Positions 55,797 through 63,628 of a stretch of DNA of 63,628 nt are shown piece after piece; position 1 is the stretch's first letter; each line of letters opens with the position of its first letter. Below the pieces are notes generated by a model. That model made no database searches. It had not been told where the DNA came from and worked only from the letters and a program-made list of their open reading frames with translations. Location of the stretch: contig JAHCBA010000038.1 of assembly GCA_019634625.1 (NCBI GenBank), forward strand, positions 1 through 63,628, written 5' to 3'. The position numbers were made by a program, and so were the translations under genes. The DNA is from Verrucomicrobiia bacterium (GTDB taxonomy: Bacteria; Verrucomicrobiota; Verrucomicrobiia; Limisphaerales; CAIMTB01).

Positions 55797-57053
55797 ATGG
55801 CACGAACGACAGCGTCGGGTGCGATGGACGGCGGCATGTCACGCCGGCGGTTCCTGGCGGGTATGGCAGGCGGGGCGGCCGGTCTGGCCTGGGCCGCGTC
55901 GTCGGGAGGAGCGCCGGTGAAGGGATTGCGCATCGCACGGATCGAGACCTTCCCGCTGGTTTATCCCATGCGGGGACACTTCAAGTTCTTCGAGGCGGCG
56001 GGCGGACGACCGGCCGGGCGTCCGGCGGTCCTGGTGAAGATCACGGCGGACGACGGCACGGTGGGCTGGGGCCAGAGTGTGCCCATCCCGAGGTGGAGTT
56101 ACGAGACGCTGGAAAGCGTGGTGACCACTGTCGACCGGTACCTGGCGCCCGAGTTGTCGGGACTGGATCCCTTCGACAGCGAGGCGGTGGAGGCGGCGAT
56201 GAACCGGGCCATTGCCCCGTCGTTCTCGACCGGGCAGCCCATTGCCAAGGCGGGCGTGGACCTGGCGCTGTTCGACCTGACGGGGCGACGGCTGGGTCAG
56301 GACGCCACGGCGCGCTGGAAGCGGCGCGGACGGGACCGCCTCACCCTGAGCTGGACCCTGAATCCACGGACGCTCGACGAGGTGGAGGGACTGGTGGCGG
56401 AGGGACAGGCGCAGGGATACCGCCATTTCAACGTCAAGGTGGCACCCGACCCGGCGTTCGATGTCGAGCTGTGCCGCCTGGTGAAGCGGTTGGTTCCGGA
56501 CGGATTCCTGTGGGCGGATGCCAATGGCGGGTACGACGAGGCAACGGCCCTGGCCGTGGCGCCGCGCCTGGCCCGGCTCGGGGTGCCCGTGCTGGAACAG
56601 CCGCTGCCGCCGAACCGCATCCACGGCTATCGAAGGCTCAAGCGCCAGGGGGCCATCCCGATCATCATGGACGAGGGGATCGTGTCCCATGTCGAGCTGC
56701 GCGAGTTCATCCGGCTGCGCATGCTGGACGGCGTCGCCATGAAACCCGCCCGGTGCGGCGGCATCGTCGAGGCGCGGCGCCAGATCGAGATGGTCCTGGA
56801 TGCAGGGATGATGTTTCTGGGCAGCGGGCTGACCGATCCGGATGTTTCCCTCGCCGCGTCGCTGGCGCTGTACGGGGCCTACGACCTGAAGTATCCCGCC
56901 GCCCTGAATGGTCCCCAGTTCCTCGGGCACAAATCCGTGCTGCGCGCTCCGTTCGAGGTGCGCGGGGGTGAACTCGAGGTGCCTCGCGGCCCGGGCCTGG
57001 GGGTCGAGGTCGATGAGGCGCGGATTCCCGAACTCATGGTTGTCGCGTTATGA
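55797..57053 (+). CDS. Mandelate racemase/muconate lactonizing (enolase superfamily) enzyme with Tat signal
   Basis: 418 residues from the ATG at 55797. A Tat signal (SRRRFLAGMAGGAAGLAWA) precedes the enolase-superfamily capping domain (IARIETFPLVYPM, VGWGQSVPIPRWSYETLE) and TIM barrel. Candidate catalytic/metal residues are the Lys of FNVKVAPD, the Asp of WADANGG, the Glu of VLEQPLPP, the Asp/Glu of IIMDEGI, and the Lys of VAMKPARCGGIVEARRQ. The last fits the MLE/dipeptide-epimerase pattern (KxxK-type second base) more than sugar-acid dehydratases, so the reaction stays open. The stop overlaps the next start by 4 nt (ATGA). Confidence 0.85.
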   Translation: MARTTASGAMDGGMSRRRFLAGMAGGAAGLAWAASSGGAPVKGLRIARIETFPLVYPMRGHFKFFEAAGGRPAGRPAVLVKITADDGTVGWGQSVPIPRWSYETLESVVTTVDRYLAPELSGLDPFDSEAVEAAMNRAIAPSFSTGQPIAKAGVDLALFDLTGRRLGQDATARWKRRGRDRLTLSWTLNPRTLDEVEGLVAEGQAQGYRHFNVKVAPDPAFDVELCRLVKRLVPDGFLWADANGGYDEATALAVAPRLARLGVPVLEQPLPPNRIHGYRRLKRQGAIPIIMDEGIVSHVELREFIRLRMLDGVAMKPARCGGIVEARRQIEMVLDAGMMFLGSGLTDPDVSLAASLALYGAYDLKYPAALNGPQFLGHKSVLRAPFEVRGGELEVPRGPGLGVEVDEARIPELMVVAL

Positions 57054-58045
57054 AAAAATGGTTGTCGCGAACTGCCCGCGGCGGGGCCGTCGGCCGTGCG
57101 ACGGTATGGGGCGGTCTCCTTGCTCTCGGACTCGGCGTGACCCGCTCGGCGACGGCGGATGACGCGCCCGACGCGGCGCGGGACGGCTTCCGTTGGGAGG
57201 AGTCCTCCCCGACCTCGCTCGGACTGTGGGAAGGGCAACACCCGGTGCTGGTGTACAACCACGGGGTGATCCGCGACCCGCGCGCCCCGGCGGACAGGGC
57301 CCGCAGTTCCTACATCCATCCGTTGTACGGGCTGGATGGCGAGGTCCTGACCGATGACTTCCCCGAGGACCACTGGCATCACCGCGGCGTATTCTGGGCG
57401 TGGCCCCATGTCGAAGTGGATGGGCGTCCCCACGACCTGTGGATGCTGCGCGGCATCCGGCACGAGTTTGAGCGGTGGGGCGTGCGGGAGGCCGGCCGCG
57501 ATCGCGCGGTCCTCGAGGTGCACAATGCCTGGAAGACCGCCCGCAGGAAGGTCCTCTCCGAGACCGTGCGGATCGTGGCCCATCCGGCTCGACCGGACGG
57601 GCGCTGGGTGGATCTCGAGTTCACCTGGGCGCCCGAGGGGGAACCGCTGCGGTTGGTGGGTGCCGAGGACAAGAGTTACGGGGGGTTGACCCTCCGGGTG
57701 GCTCCCGGGACGGACACGGTCATCACGACCCCTCTCGGTTCGGATCCGCGGGATCTCTACATGACGCCGTTGCCATGGGCGGATCTGTCACGGCGTCTGG
57801 ACGCCACCGGTCGGGTCTCCGGGGTGGCGATCCTGATTGCGCCGGATCATCCGGATTTCCCGCCCACCTGGCTGACGCGTCACTACGGTGTGTTGTGCCT
57901 GGGGTGGCCGGGGGTGGAGGGAAGAACCCTCACGGCGGACGAACCCGTTCGGGTGCGGTACCGGCTCTGGGTCCATCGGGGAGGGGCGACGGTCGGGCAA
58001 CTCGCCGAACAGCACCGCCTCTACGCGCACCCCGACCCGCAGTGA
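57050..58045 (+). CDS. PmoA-family (DUF6807) exported protein
   Basis: 331 residues with a positively charged N-terminus and signal peptide (about 1-37, ending SATA). The PmoA/DUF6807 family is shown by HPVLVYNHGVIRDP, RSSYIHPLYGLDGEVLTDDFPEDHWHHRGVFWAWPHV (His-rich HWHHRG) and TLPLGSDPRDLYMTP-like blocks near residue 225. Members are common next to Gfo/Idh/MocA genes in Verrucomicrobia and Planctomycetes. Despite the name, no link to methane oxidation is established. It is translationally coupled to the upstream enolase-superfamily gene. Confidence 0.87.
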   Translation: MKKWLSRTARGGAVGRATVWGGLLALGLGVTRSATADDAPDAARDGFRWEESSPTSLGLWEGQHPVLVYNHGVIRDPRAPADRARSSYIHPLYGLDGEVLTDDFPEDHWHHRGVFWAWPHVEVDGRPHDLWMLRGIRHEFERWGVREAGRDRAVLEVHNAWKTARRKVLSETVRIVAHPARPDGRWVDLEFTWAPEGEPLRLVGAEDKSYGGLTLRVAPGTDTVITTPLGSDPRDLYMTPLPWADLSRRLDATGRVSGVAILIAPDHPDFPPTWLTRHYGVLCLGWPGVEGRTLTADEPVRVRYRLWVHRGGATVGQLAEQHRLYAHPDPQ

Positions 58046-58085
58046 GTCGGGGTGAGTTCCTGCGGAGACAGAATCAGCGCTTGTT

Positions 58086-58364
58086 TCAGCGCTTGTTGCG
58101 GGCCGCCTGGGCACGCCGTCCGCGGGCCGAGACGTGACCTCGGATCCGGCTGGTCAGGCCCGTCTTGTCGATGCGCTGCGCGGTGACCTTGGGCGCGACC
58201 TTCTTCGCCTTGGTGGCAATGGTCCGGGACTTCACAGCCGCCTTCCTGGGTTTGGCGGCGGCCGTTTCGGGAATGGCGACGGCCTTCTTTGGTGAGGGGA
58301 CCGCCTTGACGGCCTTGGGCGCGGCAACCTTGCGGGCGGAAACTGCCTTGGGTTTGGGAGGCAT
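58086..58364 (-). CDS. Histone H1-like Lys/Ala-rich small protein
   Basis: 92 residues from the ATG at 58364. Composition is dominated by Lys, Ala, Pro, Val and Arg (PPKPKAVSARKVAAPKAVKA, KPRKAAVKSRTIATKAKKV) with an Arg-rich end (RIRGHVSARGRRAQAARNKR). It resembles AlgP/Hc1-type histone H1-like proteins of bacteria, including Chlamydiae, and should bind DNA non-specifically. There are no conserved catalytic features. It lies between the PmoA gene (convergent) and the terminator of the PA14 gene. Confidence 0.7.
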   Translation of the reverse strand: MPPKPKAVSARKVAAPKAVKAVPSPKKAVAIPETAAAKPRKAAVKSRTIATKAKKVAPKVTAQRIDKTGLTSRIRGHVSARGRRAQAARNKR

Positions 58365-58414
58365 GGGGAACCCTGCGCCCCGGACACACGCCATGCCAAG
58401 CGTTCTTTGCCGAC

Positions 58415-58444
58415 ACAAAAAAGACCGGGCCGAAGCCCGGTCTT
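58415..58444 (-). terminator. Intrinsic terminator of the PA14/PA protein gene
   Basis: Read on the minus strand, AAGACCGGGC-TTCG-GCCCGGTCTT is a perfect 10-bp stem with a TTCG tetraloop followed by six Ts. It lies 29 nt beyond the stop codon of the PA14 gene. Confidence 0.9.
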
Positions 58445-58472
58445 GTGCAGGGATGTCAGGTGCTCCGACGGT

Positions 58473-61400
58473 TCAGCGGACGGCGCGGAAGAACCGCAGC
58501 GATCCGGTCGGGGCGACCGGGTAGGGCCCGTTGACGGGCGCGTCGGGGACGGCGGTGTAGGGACCGGAGACGGATTCCGCCGATTGAAGCGTGCCCGAGT
58601 AGGTGATCACCACGCTGCCGTCCGCGGTGCCGATGCCGAGGGTCGGGACATCGACCACGGTGGCCTCGCGGAAGGCGCGGAGGGCCTGGGCCGAGGCGGT
58701 GTCGTTGATGAGGACCCGGGTGCCATCGGGGCTCACGGAGAACCACTCGACGCTCGCGCCGCCGCCGCCCTCCATCCAGACGAGGCGGAGTGGGTAAAGT
58801 CCGGCCTGGGCGGCCTGGAACCCAAACAGGGTGTCCGAGGCACCGCGACCGGCATTGAAGGAGCCGAGGACCACGCCCGGATCGGCGGCGATGCGGACGC
58901 GGGCGCCGGCGGTACGGAGCCGGGCCCCGTCGGCCTGGCCGATCATGAGGACGGGAATCGCAATCGTGTTGGGGTCACCGCCCAGGACGATGGGATAATC
59001 CGACCGGTTCTGGGCGATCAGGACGCCGACCGCGCCTGCGTTGGCGGCATTGCGCACCTTCTCGAGGAACGTGCAGGTGCCGCGGTCCATGAGGACGATC
59101 CGGCCGGCGACCGCAGCAGCGTTGGAGAGGGCGGTTCCACAGCCCTCCTCGGGGATCGCGCTGTCACTGTTGCCAAGACCGACCACGACGTCCGCCTCGA
59201 TCGGCGTGAGGGGGATCGGGGCAAAGATCCCGCCGCCCTGGTTGTCGCCGCGGACACTGGGCACGGCGGCGATGGTGCCCGCAATGCCCGTCGGAGCGAG
59301 GGCCTGGACGGGGAGTGCGGGGGCGGCATGCCCGGCGCTGACCCGGAATCCGTCGTCACTGTTGACGCCCATCAGGTAGAACCCGGGGGCGGGCAGTTCC
59401 ACGAAGGTGAGGATCTCGGACACGATGTTGTCGGTCGGGGCCGAGCCGTTGCCGGGGATGCCAGGGATCAACCGGTTCGGGTTGAAATTGCCGGCCGTTT
59501 CCGGGGTGCCGTCGTCGCCCGGTTGGGCGTAGTTGATGGTGGTCGCTTCATGGAACACGCCGCCGGTGAAGCCGGTGAGGTCGGCCACATTGGCGCCGGC
59601 GCGACCGGCGAGGACGGCCTCGGCCCAGGTCAGTTCGGTGGCCATGCGCGCTGCGGGATCGAGGGCGTCGCCGGGAACGTCGAGCTGAAAGGTCCGGACC
59701 CCGAAGCCGGGGTTGGTTCCGGAGCCGGGGGAGCCGGCGCCGTCCGTCGGGAGCACGGTGTAGGCAATCACCACGAACGACCAGGACTCGGTGATGGCCG
59801 GGGCGCCGGAGGGCGTGTAGGTGAGATCGAGTCGGTTGGTGGATCCGCTCGCGAGGATCGACGGCAGCACGCCCGAGACCGTGAGCTGGCCGGCGGTCGT
59901 CTGCGATTCGGTGGTGAGGGGCGTCCCGTTGAGGCTGAGCTGCGCGCTGCCGGCGGCGATGGCGTCGGCGTTCTGAAGGACGACCTGCACCGTCGGTTGA
60001 GCGTGTGCCTGGGTGGCGTCGCGGGCGGGCAGGATGCTGGCGACGTAGGGCGGCGTGGCCGTGCGCGTGCGGTAGGTCCTGAGCGCGCGTGCGTCGCTGG
60101 TGTCGCCCACCAGACTGTGGGAACCGTCGCTGTGGATGCTGGTCCATTCGAGGCCGGCGCCGCCGCCGCCGTTCTGCCAGACGAGCCGCATCGGGTAGAT
60201 TCCTGCTTCCTCGACCCACACATGGAAGGTGGTGCCGTCATCGACACCGCGTCCGCCATCGAACTGGCCGAGCCGGGTGGCGAAGACATCGCGGGCGTCG
60301 CGGCCGGTCTGGAGCCGGAAGCCGTCGTCGCTGGCCACGTTCATCGTGTAGGCGCCCGCCGTCGGGAACTCGACGAAGGTCAGGATCTCGAGCGCGGAAT
60401 TGTCCTCGGAGAAGAGCTGGGATCCGTCCGCGGCGTAGCCGGGGATGCCAAGGCTGTCGAAGCCGAAGTCGTAGTCGAACCGTCCCGCCCCGCCGGAGGC
60501 GTTGCGGAAGTCGAGGGGATCCTGCCAGGTGATGAAGCCCTGGGCGTCCGGCGTGATGCCGTAGGCGGCGAGGTCCACCAGGTTGGGTCCCTGCTGACCG
60601 GCGAGCTGCAGTTCGGTCCAGGCCAGGGTGTTGGGATTGGCGGCTGCGACCTGGTGGGGGCGGATGCGGAACCCGGTCTGCGCGGTGTTCACATCCGTGG
60701 CGCGATAGGCGGCGGCGACCAGGCCGTAGGTCGGGGCGTTGAAGCTCCGGCTCTCGGTGAATTCGTTGCCGGTGCCGTCGCGGAAGCTGATCTGCACGGC
60801 GTGGGGCGCGCCGGAATTGAACCGCTGCCCGGCGGGCAGGGTGTAGGCCACCGTGGTCGTTTCTCCGACGCGGGTGTTGACCGTGGAGACCGCCGCGCCG
60901 TCAAGCGTGACGGCGATCGAGTCCGCCGCCACCACGCTGCCCGGGGCATCATCGATCTGGACGGAGAATCCGGTGATGGAAGGGGTCAGTCCGCTGACCG
61001 TGGCGGTGGTGGCCGCGATGGTGCTGATGACGATGTTGTCGAGGTGATGGTTCTGATTGTTGCCGCCGGTGCGGCCGGCGAAGACGATCCGGCCGCGGCT
61101 GGGCAGGAAGGTCGTCTGGAAGGCGTCGAGGAGGGTGGCGCCCTTCCACTTCACGGTGAGCTGGCCGGCCTCGTTGAGGTCGATCTCGAGGGGCTGCCAG
61201 CAGAGGGTTGACAGGTCGAACGGATCGTCGGCGTTGACAAAGCCGGTCTGAAGGCTGGTCGGATCGTCGCAGGCGCCGTTCCGGGTGGGCAGGGGTTCGC
61301 GGTGGACGGTGACGTTGTCCACGCGGACAATGATGCCTTCGATGTCATCCCCGTCCGGCAGTTGATTGCCGGACCAGGTGTCGAAGCCGACGGCAATGCC

Positions 61401-61880
61401 GGTGACGGTGCCGGCTTCGGGCAGCCCGGCAGCGAAGTCGGCGCTCACCGGGATGTCGCCGTTGAGGACCTTCTGGACCACCGGATCCGATTCGCGCGCG
61501 TAGTTGACGCTGAATCCGTCGGCGGGACGGAACTCGGGGGCGTTCGAGGAATTGCCGATGCGCAGATCGACCTTGAAGTTGAAGCCCTTGACGATCAGCC
61601 CGGAATCGAAGTCGTCGAAGACGATGATGCCGGTCTGGCTGTTGAAGTTGTCGGTGATCGACAGGTAGCCGCCCGAGGCCGGATTGCCGTTGTCGCTGTA
61701 CCACAACGCATCGCCGTACAGGTTCAGGACCCCGGACGGATCCGAGTTGAAGTCAAAGGTCAGGTTGGAGGCGCCCTGTGCGGAGAGGGCGGCCAGTGCC
61801 AGGGTTGCGAGGCCGGTCCGCAACCCCCGGCGTCCTCGGTTCGTTTTCATCATCATGTCTTGGTCAGGTCCGAGTTTCAT
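58473..61880 (-). CDS. Secreted multi-domain protein: lectin-like domain, PA14, and PA14 split by a PA domain
   Basis: 1135 residues. The start may be any of several Met codons (61880, or 61856-61848); the signal peptide ends near LSAQG. Residues of about 25-290 form a jelly-roll/lectin-like domain with two short Cys-containing segments. Ig-like beta-sandwich segments follow. A PA14-like domain lies at about 480-600 (ASDDGFRLQTG, YPMRLVWQNGGGGAGLEW). A second one begins near 800-845 (EILTFVELPAPGFYLMGVNSDDGFRVSAG), is interrupted by a protease-associated (PA) domain (about 855-1000: GRIVLMDRGTCTFLEKVRNAANAGAVGVLIA), and resumes at FNAGRGASDTLFGF and YPLRLVWMEGGGGASVEWF. Carbohydrate or peptide binding at the cell surface is inferred. 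Confidence 0.85.
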   Translation of the reverse strand: MKLGPDQDMMMKTNRGRRGLRTGLATLALAALSAQGASNLTFDFNSDPSGVLNLYGDALWYSDNGNPASGGYLSITDNFNSQTGIIVFDDFDSGLIVKGFNFKVDLRIGNSSNAPEFRPADGFSVNYARESDPVVQKVLNGDIPVSADFAAGLPEAGTVTGIAVGFDTWSGNQLPDGDDIEGIIVRVDNVTVHREPLPTRNGACDDPTSLQTGFVNADDPFDLSTLCWQPLEIDLNEAGQLTVKWKGATLLDAFQTTFLPSRGRIVFAGRTGGNNQNHHLDNIVISTIAATTATVSGLTPSITGFSVQIDDAPGSVVAADSIAVTLDGAAVSTVNTRVGETTTVAYTLPAGQRFNSGAPHAVQISFRDGTGNEFTESRSFNAPTYGLVAAAYRATDVNTAQTGFRIRPHQVAAANPNTLAWTELQLAGQQGPNLVDLAAYGITPDAQGFITWQDPLDFRNASGGAGRFDYDFGFDSLGIPGYAADGSQLFSEDNSALEILTFVEFPTAGAYTMNVASDDGFRLQTGRDARDVFATRLGQFDGGRGVDDGTTFHVWVEEAGIYPMRLVWQNGGGGAGLEWTSIHSDGSHSLVGDTSDARALRTYRTRTATPPYVASILPARDATQAHAQPTVQVVLQNADAIAAGSAQLSLNGTPLTTESQTTAGQLTVSGVLPSILASGSTNRLDLTYTPSGAPAITESWSFVVIAYTVLPTDGAGSPGSGTNPGFGVRTFQLDVPGDALDPAARMATELTWAEAVLAGRAGANVADLTGFTGGVFHEATTINYAQPGDDGTPETAGNFNPNRLIPGIPGNGSAPTDNIVSEILTFVELPAPGFYLMGVNSDDGFRVSAGHAAPALPVQALAPTGIAGTIAAVPSVRGDNQGGGIFAPIPLTPIEADVVVGLGNSDSAIPEEGCGTALSNAAAVAGRIVLMDRGTCTFLEKVRNAANAGAVGVLIAQNRSDYPIVLGGDPNTIAIPVLMIGQADGARLRTAGARVRIAADPGVVLGSFNAGRGASDTLFGFQAAQAGLYPLRLVWMEGGGGASVEWFSVSPDGTRVLINDTASAQALRAFREATVVDVPTLGIGTADGSVVITYSGTLQSAESVSGPYTAVPDAPVNGPYPVAPTGSLRFFRAVR

Positions 61881-62030
61881 TCACGACAGTGCGACACGGC
61901 GAAAGCCACCGTCCGGACGCCCTTCCCGACAGGACACCCTTCGCACGACGAACCGGAACGCGAGGCCCGGTCTCGAAGAGAACGAAGGGCGCCGGCGGGA
62001 CGTCGCTCGGCGCCCGGTTGGAAGGCGTAT

Positions 62031-62059
62031 CTTATGCGACAACCAGCCGTTCCGGGCAA
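62031..62059 (-). promoter_or_regulatory. Candidate promoter of the PA14/PA protein gene
   Basis: On the minus strand, TTGCCC (62059-62054) and CATAAG (62036-62031) are 17 nt apart. It would start transcription near 62,024, leaving a leader of about 145 nt. An AT-rich tract (62,070-62,140) lies further upstream. The rest of the 61881-62212 gap shows nothing else. Confidence 0.3.
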
Positions 62060-62212
62060 GGGAATCGAGCAGATTACCTTATTGAATCACATCTGTCAGT
62101 CATTCTTGATCACAATTGTGCTATTTGTCGGATTTGACGGACATCTCCAGCCACCAGCGGGTCCGTTCCGGGGAGGGGCGTCCGGAAGCGCGAGAGAGGG
62201 CGGCAGGGCCGC

Positions 62213-63331
62213 CTAGGCGTGGCCGCTGTTCCAGAGCTGTTCGTACACGGCGCGGAGGGCTTCGGCTTCGAGGACGAGGTCGAAATGCGTCGCCACGTGC
62301 TTCAGGGCCTGGCGTCCGTGAAGGCCGGCCAGCGCTGGATCCGCCAGGTAGGGCCGGATCGCCTCGCGCAGAGCCTTGGCATCTCCGGGCGGGACAACCG
62401 CGCCGGTGGCCCCGGGAACGATCTGGTCGGCGTAGGCCCCGGCGTCGCTGGCCACCACCGGAACCCCCGAGGCCATCGCCTCGAGCGGGGTCAGTCCGAA
62501 TCCCTCATTCCGGGACGGCGCGACATAGAGGGAAAGCCGGCGGTACCAGGAGGCGACTTCAGGGACTTCGCCGAGAAACCGGATGCGATCCGTCAGACCG
62601 GCCCCGGCAATCCGGTTGACCAGGCTGTCCGCAAAGGGGCGGTGTTCGGAAGTGACCCGGCCGGTAAGGATGGCGGTCCAGTCGGGGTGCTGCGGCAGCA
62701 GATCGAGCATCGCCTCGACGAAGAGATCGGTGCCCTTCTGAGGCCGGATGCGACCGAAGCACCCGATCAGAAAACGACCGGGCAGACCGGCCGCGGCAGG
62801 ATCGAAGCCGGGGACCTCCGGGGGGTGAAACCGCCGGAGATCGACTCCGTGGCGGATGACGGTATGGGGAACCTGGAGGAAGCTGCCGGACCGGGGGTTG
62901 GTGGCGATGACGGCGTCCATGCGCCGGATCATCCAGCGGGTGAAGCGCCGGTGATGCCGCTGGGCGGCGGAGGTGAAGACGAGGCGGAGGGGGGCGCGGA
63001 GGAGGTGGCAGAGTCCGATGCCGGCGAGCATCTCGATGTTGCGTCTCGCATGCCAGATGCGGAAAGGACGCGAGGGCGGGCGCCGCCAAAGGGCCGGCAG
63101 TTGCCACCAGCGAAGGCGGGGGAAGGACGGTGGCAGGCCGGGCCCCAGGGTGGCCACGCCGAGTTGCCGGGCCTGGAGCGGGACAAGTTGGAGCAGCGTG
63201 CTGGTGACGCCCGAAAGGCGGCGCTTGAAGTGAGGGGCCACCACCTCGACCCGGGCCGGATCGGGCGGGGCGGCTTGATCGGGCGCGGCAGGGACCGGAC
63301 GGTTTGGGGAAGGTAAGGCACCGGAACTCAT
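62213..63331 (-). CDS. Group-4 glycosyltransferase resembling LPS-core mannosyltransferase LpcC
   Basis: 372 residues. The N-terminal segment VEVVAPHFKRRLSGVTSTLLQLVPLQ and IWHARRNIEMLAGIGL, FTSAAQRHHRRFTRWMIRRMDAVIATN, and VPHTVIRHGVDLRRFHPP match, by my reading, the alpha-proteobacterial LpcC mannosyltransferases of the LPS core. The C-terminal GT-B domain has FGRIRPQKGTDLFVEAM and the EGFGLTPLEAMASGVPVVASD nucleotide-sugar site (E-x7-E). A role in envelope glycan or LPS synthesis is inferred. The gene stands alone in the window; a lateral origin is possible. Confidence 0.85.
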   Translation of the reverse strand: MSSGALPSPNRPVPAAPDQAAPPDPARVEVVAPHFKRRLSGVTSTLLQLVPLQARQLGVATLGPGLPPSFPRLRWWQLPALWRRPPSRPFRIWHARRNIEMLAGIGLCHLLRAPLRLVFTSAAQRHHRRFTRWMIRRMDAVIATNPRSGSFLQVPHTVIRHGVDLRRFHPPEVPGFDPAAAGLPGRFLIGCFGRIRPQKGTDLFVEAMLDLLPQHPDWTAILTGRVTSEHRPFADSLVNRIAGAGLTDRIRFLGEVPEVASWYRRLSLYVAPSRNEGFGLTPLEAMASGVPVVASDAGAYADQIVPGATGAVVPPGDAKALREAIRPYLADPALAGLHGRQALKHVATHFDLVLEAEALRAVYEQLWNSGHA

Positions 63332-63400
63332 GTCGGACGACTTCTAGCGTCCACAGCGGGGGCGGGAACGTCCAGTGGCCAGCAGCCCGCCCGGACCCTT

Positions 63401-63448
63401 CAAATAGCCTGAAACTGCGTGCATATGCACGCCGTTTCAGGCTATTTG
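63401..63448. repeat. 48-bp near-perfect palindrome
   Basis: CAAATAGCCTGAAACTGCGT continues through GCATATGC at the centre to GCCGTTTCAGGCTATTTG. The two 24-nt halves differ at a single position. It lies 70 nt upstream of the glycosyltransferase start and 12 nt before repeat copy 7. No T-tract follows it. Confidence 0.85.
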
Positions 63449-63459
63449 AGGGAGTGGAC

Positions 63460-63612
63460 GTGCATCCCGGAGGTGTGGAGAGCGGTGCGACCTTCGCCAA
63501 GCATCGCCTCGGAGGGCCGGGTTCCACGAGGCCGCAGGGGAGTGGTGCCATGGATGGAGGACTCGCGGAGCTCGTCCCTCCGACAGCCCGAACCGCCCAC
63601 GTTGCGACGCAC
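63460..63612 (+). repeat. Fold-back repeat, copy 7 (3' end diverged)
   Basis: It begins GTGCATCCCGGAGGTGTGGA and keeps both inner arms (CGGAGGGCCGGGTTCCACGA and the complement of CGGAGGGACGAGCTCCGCGA). The last outer arm has drifted (CCCACGTTGCGACGCAC). Confidence 0.8.
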
Positions 63613-63628
63613 AGCCCCGCCGAAGGCC

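Noticed and set aside
58407-61211. 934-codon open frame on the plus strand opposite the PA14 protein
   Set aside because: Gly/Asp/Val-rich shadow; it would also read through the intrinsic terminator hairpin.

Overview
The window looks like a chromosomal segment of a high-GC member of the Verrucomicrobiota (PVC superphylum), probably a free-living soil or freshwater polysaccharide and sugar-acid degrader of the Limisphaerales/Pedosphaera type. The evidence is gene content: a DUF1592 plus DUF1552 cytochrome/Tat pair, PVC-type membrane-bound dehydrogenases with CxxCH sites and ThuA domains, CRTAC1/ASPIC-UnbV proteins, a sulfatase, several Tat-exported Gfo/Idh/MocA oxidoreductases, a PmoA (DUF6807) protein, and an OmcB-like DUF11 lipoprotein. 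The taxonomic call is inference; no rRNA is present.

Layout. 0.1-7 kb: OmcB-like DUF11 lipoprotein, hybrid histidine kinase, exported amidohydrolase with a CBM9-like tail, VapBC toxin-antitoxin pair. 7-15 kb: small SAM-methyltransferase, YjhG-type sugar-acid dehydratase, arylsulfatase, and an S-adenosylmethionine cycle block in which an ArsR-HTH/methyltransferase fusion is divergent from metK and ahcY. 15-23 kb: a single-chain DUF262/DUF1524 (GmrSD-like) nuclease, the DUF1592/DUF1552 pair, a degenerate response regulator, a DUF4432 epimerase-like protein. 23-27.6 kb: a REP-associated tyrosine transposase (RAYT), pgi, Nudix hydrolase, tadA, moaC. 27.7-38 kb: an ABC exporter of the LolD/YbbA-YbbP type, a lipoprotein alpha/beta hydrolase, the dnaB-bamA-ompH (skp) run on the minus strand, an AraC-Ogt repair fusion, an AMMECR1 protein. 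38-58 kb: FAD monooxygenase and a block of exported PVC-type oxidative/sugar enzymes, ending in a translationally coupled Gfo/Idh/MocA - enolase-superfamily - PmoA operon. 58-63.6 kb: a histone H1-like Lys/Ala-rich protein, a large PA14/PA surface protein, and a group-4 glycosyltransferase resembling alpha-proteobacterial LpcC.

The most distinctive non-coding signal is a family of about 158-bp fold-back repeats, present at seven loci (about 1.8, 15.3, 22.8, 24.1, 27.5, 50.1 and 63.5 kb). Each has outer arms reading TGCATCCCGGAGTTGTGGG and its complement, plus inner arms reading CGGAGGGNCGAG. The RAYT gene lies between two oppositely oriented copies. The 27.5-kb copy is bracketed by a 12-nt direct repeat that looks like a target-site duplication. 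Around that copy the strand composition of the plus strand switches from C-rich to G-rich, for genes on both strands, which would fit a replication-origin-type switch or an inversion breakpoint. Other hairpins (26.4 kb, 63.4 kb, 4.35 kb) belong to different sequence families.

Start codons were chosen by domain boundaries, signal peptides and gene spacing, so several proteins are shorter than the longest open frame. Long antisense open frames are abundant because of the high GC content and were left out.
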